Positions 7,401-9,269 of a stretch of 9,269 nt of DNA are shown here, one piece after another. The notes below the pieces were generated by a model. It saw only the letters and a list, made by a program, of their open reading frames with translations, made no database searches and was not told the origin of the DNA. Location: the NCBI GenBank assembly GCA_943355085.1, contig CALREC010000014.1, forward strand, positions 1 through 9,269. The letters run 5' to 3'. Positions within the stretch are counted from its first letter, which is position 1. Each line of letters starts with the position of its first letter. The position numbers and the translations under genes are program-made. Source of the stretch: Candidatus Altimarinota bacterium (GTDB lineage Bacteria > Patescibacteriota > Gracilibacteria > BD1-5 > UBA2023).

Positions 7401-8096
7401 TTATATACCAAGTTTTTTAAATAAACCCTGTAATTCAGTCGTATTGAGTGCCTTATACTCACCCTCTTCAAGATCCCCGAGTAAGATATTTTCTATACGT
7501 ATACGCTTAAGTTTTTTGACTGTATGACCAACCGCTTCGACCATACGACGAATCTGTCGATTGCGACCTTCGGTAAGTACGATAGCAAATTTTCAGGAAC
7601 TCAGTCTATTGATCTCTGCTGGTTTTGTCATTTTTCCAAGAACCATCACACCACATCTCATATCTTCTAGGGCATCATCCTCAATACGACCATATACCTC
7701 AACTGCATATTCTTTTTCATGTTCGTAGCGAGGATGCATGAGAAAGTTCGAGAGTCGTCCGTCATTGGTCAAAAGTATGAGTCCGGTCGTTTCTTTGTCC
7801 AATCGTCCAATAGGAAAAACTCTCTCAGGTATATCTACCACATCGAGGATAGAGGATTCACCGTCTTGTTTACAGGTGGTGATTATATCGCGGGGTTTAT
7901 TGAGCTTATAGTATACGAGTTCGCTCCTCTCTTCGACCACCTTGTCATTGATGATAATCTCATCTATCTCAGGATTCACTGACATCCCTAGTGTTGCTTT
8001 TTCACCATTCACCAAAACAAGTCAGCGTGTTATATATTCTTCTGCTTTTCTTCGCGAACAAACACCTGCCTGACTCATATATTTTTGCAAGCGCAT
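7401..8096 (-). CDS. RsuA/RluB-family rRNA pseudouridine synthase
   Basis: 231 residues; converts a specific uridine in rRNA to pseudouridine. N-terminal S4 RNA-binding domain: MRLQKYMSQAGVCSRRKAEE, then ITRGLVLVNGEKATLG. Catalytic domain: VYYKLNKPRDIITT, GRLDKETTGLILLTNDG with catalytic D100, HEKEYAVEV, and the C-terminal TEGRNRQIRRM signature. Two in-frame UGA codons read as Gly: 8022-8024 (residue 25, in ITRG-LVLVNG, a glycine in the family) and 7593-7595 (residue 168, SSG-KFAIVLTEG). Ends at TAA. ATG 8096 is chosen because GGGAGA lies just upstream and the protein begins exactly like family members; ATG 8126 and the longer frame upstream to 8321 give no recognisable sequence. Whether the target is 16S (RsuA) or 23S (RluB) rRNA cannot be told. 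First gene of the minus-strand block. Confidence 0.95.
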
Positions 8097-8100
8097 GATC

Positions 8101-8106
8101 TCTCCC
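8101..8106 (-). promoter_or_regulatory. Shine-Dalgarno sequence deciding the pseudouridine synthase start
   Basis: GGGAGA on the minus strand ends 4 nt before ATG 8096. It is the only convincing ribosome binding site I see in the window and favours this ATG over the one at 8126. Confidence 0.55.
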
Positions 8107-8237
8107 GGTTCATTTAATTGGCTCATTATTGTATGATTTGAAGATATATAATACCGACTTTTAGTCTTCGTAGATTCGACGAAAGAGATAATATGAAAAA
8201 AACACCTAAAAGCAAGCAACTTCTTTCCAAAAATTTT

Positions 8238-8265
8238 TTGACAATACACTCTTTTTCCATACAAT
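8238..8265 (+). promoter_or_regulatory. Strong sigma70-type promoter of the tRNA cluster
   Basis: Consensus -35 TTGACA (8238-8243), 16-nt spacer, -10 TACAAT (8260-8265). The start would be near 8272, about 22 nt before tRNA-Ser(UGA). It is followed by GC-richer DNA, as is usual for stable RNA promoters. It is the best promoter match in the window. Confidence 0.8.
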
Positions 8266-8293
8266 GCTGGCGCTTCGATAAAAAAGCTACTGC

Positions 8294-8381
8294 GGAGGGA
8301 TGGCAGAGTGGTCGATTGCACCGGTCTTGAAAACCGGCAGGATGTGAGTCCTCCAGAGTTCGAATCTCTGTTCCTCCGCCA
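8294..8381 (+). tRNA. tRNA-Ser (anticodon UGA)
   Basis: 88 nt with encoded CCA. Acceptor stem GGAGGGA/TTCCTCC (one G-U), anticodon stem CCGGT/ACCGG with loop CTTGAAA (anticodon TGA), a long class II variable arm, T-arm CAGAG-TTCGAAT-CTCTG, discriminator G and CCA. It reads UCA-type serine codons. Despite its name it cannot decode the UGA codon; that needs a UCA anticodon. Confidence 0.96.
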
Positions 8382-8397
8382 TTATAATAATAAATAT

Positions 8398-8445
8398 TTA
8401 CTGGTTAATGGTTACTTAATGTGTAATTAGTAATCAGTAATTTTT
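8398..8445 (+). terminator. AT-rich hairpin with T-run between the serine tRNAs
   Basis: TTACTGGTTA (8398-8407) pairs with TAATCAGTAA (8431-8440), 10 bp with one G-U, followed directly by TTTTT (8441-8445). The layout is that of an intrinsic terminator for tRNA-Ser(UGA), but the stem is AT-rich with a 23-nt loop, so it could instead act as a processing hairpin in a joint transcript. Confidence 0.4.
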
Positions 8446-8449
8446 GTAC

Positions 8450-8542
8450 GGTGGGTTACTCAAGTGGCTGAAGAGGCGGGTTTGCTAAACCTGTAGGACG
8501 CCGTAAGGTGTCGCGAGGGTTCGAATCCCTCATCCACCGCCA
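8450..8542 (+). tRNA. tRNA-Ser (anticodon GCU)
   Basis: 93 nt with encoded CCA. Acceptor GGTGGGT/ATCCACC, anticodon stem CGGGT/ACCTG with loop TTGCTAA (anticodon GCT), long variable arm, T-arm GAGGG-TTCGAAT-CCCTC, discriminator G. It reads AGC and AGU. It lies 68 nt after tRNA-Ser(UGA); I see no clear promoter of its own. Confidence 0.95.
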
Positions 8543-8599
8543 TTGATTATCGATTTTTTAGAAAAGTATTTTCTGGAAAATTGGTAATGTATTTCGAAG

Positions 8600-8719
8600 A
8601 TGTGGATTCGAAGCCGTAGTGACACCGACGAAGAATGAGTCGGGGGAAAAGCCAACGATTTGGCTTTCAGTCACAAGGAGTTTTTCTGGAGTTTTTACGA
8701 AAGAAAAAAGAATCCCTAG
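8600..8719 (+). CDS. Possible 39-residue ORF overlapping a structured segment
   Basis: ATG 8600 opens a frame with one UGA (8636-8638, Gly) that ends at TAG 8717-8719, 2 nt before the next tRNA. It reads MWIRSRSDTDEEGVGGKAN, then DLAFSHKEFFWSFYERKKNP. The composition is protein-like and the aromatic-basic tail is distinctive, but no Shine-Dalgarno or promoter is seen and the same bases form strong inverted repeats. It could be a real micro-protein, the remnant of a gene, or an accident of a structured RNA or repeat between tRNAs. No function proposed. Confidence 0.3.
8619..8674 (+). ncRNA. Potential three-way-junction RNA structure between tRNAs
   Basis: Three nested or adjacent perfect stems: outer GTGAC (8619-8623) with GTCAC (8670-8674); inside it CCGAC (8625-8629) with GTCGG (8639-8643), 9-nt loop; and AAAGCCAA (8648-8655) with TTGGCTTT (8660-8667), 4-nt loop CGAT. 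Together they make a compact three-way junction of 56 nt. It does not match a tRNA, and I recognise no known RNA family. It could be an independent small RNA, a tRNA-processing element or a dispersed repeat. Confidence 0.4.
8677..8697 (+). repeat. Short tandem repeat GGAGTTTTT
   Basis: GGAGTTTTT occurs twice in a row with a 2-nt spacer (8677-8685 and 8688-8696), just after the three-way-junction segment and within the 39-codon frame. The T-runs could contribute to termination after the structured element. Confidence 0.45.
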
Positions 8720-8721
8720 AT

Positions 8722-8797
8722 GGGCCTATAGCTCAGTGGTTAGAGCAGTCGGCTCATAACCGATTGGTCCCTGGTTCAATCCCAGGTGGGCCCACCA
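8722..8797 (+). tRNA. tRNA-Ile2 or elongator tRNA-Met (anticodon CAU)
   Basis: 76 nt with encoded CCA. Acceptor GGGCCTA/TGGGCCC (one U-G), D-arm GCTC..GAGC, anticodon stem GTCGG/CCGAT with loop CTCATAA (anticodon CAT), T-arm CTGG-TTCAATC-CCAG, discriminator A. The paired first acceptor base excludes initiator tRNA. The loop CTCATAAC and the following TTGGTC resemble tRNA-Ile2, whose C34 is modified to lysidine to read AUA, but elongator Met cannot be excluded without checking the other CAU tRNAs. Confidence 0.93.
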
Positions 8798-8807
8798 GAT
8801 AAATTTT

Positions 8808-8842
8808 AAACCACTCCTAGAGCAATCTGGGAGTGGTTTTTT
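8808..8842 (+). terminator. Strong intrinsic terminator after the tRNA cluster
   Basis: AAACCACTCC (8808-8817) pairs perfectly with GGAGTGGTTT (8830-8839) across a 12-nt loop, and a T-run continues to 8842. It starts 11 nt after the CCA of tRNA-CAU. This is the clearest intrinsic terminator in the window. Confidence 0.88.
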
Positions 8843-8849
8843 AAGAATT

Positions 8850-8878
8850 TTGCAAAAATATGATTTATATGGTATAGT
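8850..8878 (+). promoter_or_regulatory. Promoter of the terminal gene
   Basis: TTGCAA (8850-8855), 17-nt spacer and TATAGT (8873-8878) with an extended TGG just before the -10. Transcription would start near 8885, giving a leader of about 22 nt before ATG 8907. It directly follows the tRNA terminator, so this is a new transcription unit. Confidence 0.65.
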
Positions 8879-8906
8879 TATGATAAATTTATTCGTAACT
8901 AGTACT

Positions 8907-9269
8907 ATGAATTCACCAACTCTTCGTAAATGATCTGAACTTTCATTGACAGAAAAAACAGATATTTTTACACGCATGTTTTTATCCTGAACGAAACAAG
9001 AAAGAGATATTATGCGCGGGTCTCTATCGCAGCAATATTGAATTACGCCATGAGCTATTACTTCTCTCATCGCTCGTGAGACAATGAGAAGAATGAAAAA
9101 TTGAGAATGAGCTCAATGAAATTTTCAAACATGAATGATGGATGCTAATTGAATTGAATGAGAATGGTTAGCTGAAAATTTAACTCAAGAAGTACAATCA
9201 TCTACTCAGGCTCGCGTCTATACAATAACTACGCTATCAGAACTGTCTGATGAAGTAAGAGTTGGTATT
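8907..9269 (+). CDS. Uncharacterised UGA-rich protein, 5' part
   Basis: Open for all 121 codons to the window edge if UGA=Gly; under the standard code it would stop after 8 residues and be missed. It has ten in-frame UGA codons (8931, 8988, 9039, 9051, 9102, 9108, 9117, 9132, 9150, 9159); only two glycines use GGN. The protein begins MNSPTLRKGSELSLTEKTD. The segment ERDIMRGSLSQQYGIT-PGAITSLIARE looks like a helix-turn-helix (helix, QQYGIT turn, second helix), which would suggest DNA or RNA binding, but this is inference. A Gly/Asn/Glu-rich linker follows (KNGEGAQGNFQTG), then ENLTQEVQSSTQARV. ATG 8907 follows a good promoter; there is no Shine-Dalgarno sequence. No family recognised; continues beyond the right edge. 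Confidence 0.82.

Noticed and set aside
8097..8321. N-terminal extension of the pseudouridine synthase up to 8321
   Set aside because: The extension overlaps the tRNA promoter and part of tRNA-Ser(UGA) on the other strand and shows no family sequence; the S4 domain begins at the ATG at 8096, which has a Shine-Dalgarno sequence.
8294..8381. tRNA-Ser(UGA) as the tRNA that decodes the reassigned UGA codon
   Set aside because: Anticodon UGA pairs with UCA, not UGA. The decoder must carry anticodon UCA and be charged with glycine; none is in this window.
8726..9070. Minus-strand ORF of 114 codons
   Set aside because: It runs antisense through tRNA-CAU (its C-terminal LNQGPIGYEPTALTTEL is the classic translation of an antisense tRNA) and through the real plus-strand gene at 8907.
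1..9269. Many genes apparently split by stop codons, suggesting frameshifts or widespread pseudogenes
   Set aside because: Every break but one is a TGA with the same frame open on both sides; TAA and TAG appear only at sensible gene ends. Recoding explains all of them at once.
1..9269. CRISPR array, insertion sequence, integrase or phage genes
   Set aside because: No regularly spaced repeats, transposase or integrase motifs or terminal inverted repeats were found on either strand.

Overview
The window reads coherently only if UGA is a sense codon for glycine (NCBI code 25). That code is known from the Patescibacteria/CPR lineages Absconditabacteria (SR1) and Gracilibacteria (BD1-5). Under the standard code, almost every gene here breaks at in-frame TGA codons. 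With UGA=Gly the same genes become full length, the residue falls where the families expect glycine (the ArgRS C-terminus, AGAAG-VDVNMGCP in Dus, EYIGNIG in the M23 peptidase, ITRG in the S4 domain), and every complete gene ends in TAA or TAG. I count 32 in-frame UGA codons in the ten best-supported genes. The DNA is AT-rich, genes are compact, and most start codons lack a Shine-Dalgarno sequence. I cannot separate SR1 from BD1-5 from this window.

Layout. 1-2217 (+): 3' part of argS, then a secreted M23 peptidase. 2358-3380 (-): a complete tRNA-dihydrouridine synthase, convergent with the peptidase. 3542-4063 (+): an uncharacterised protein, with a broken or two-part ORF converging on it (4053-4358, -). 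4427-4645 (+): a possible UGA-rich small ORF followed by hairpins, convergent with a 239-residue acidic protein of unknown function (4674-5393, -). 5394-5709: no confident gene.

5710-8096 (-) is a co-directional block, in transcription order: an RsuA/RluB-type pseudouridine synthase, a four-helix membrane protein 3 nt later, a membrane-anchored double zinc-ribbon protein, and a type IV pilin-like protein with its own likely promoter. A perfect 15-bp inverted repeat (6958-7001) lies between the membrane protein and the zinc-ribbon gene.

8238-8842 (+): a strong promoter (TTGACA-16-TACAAT), tRNA-Ser(UGA), tRNA-Ser(GCU), a 120-nt segment that is both an ORF and a potential three-way-junction RNA, tRNA-Ile2/Met(CAU), and a strong intrinsic terminator. 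8850-9269 (+): a new promoter and the 5' part of an unknown gene in which 10 of 12 glycines are UGA.

Functionally the recognisable genes are translation housekeeping (ArgRS, Dus, pseudouridine synthase, tRNAs) plus cell surface (M23 hydrolase, pilin, membrane proteins). The tRNA-Gly(UCA) that must decode UGA is not in the window. The main interest is the recoded code with very uneven UGA use between genes, the tRNA-linked structured element, and several unknown small proteins.
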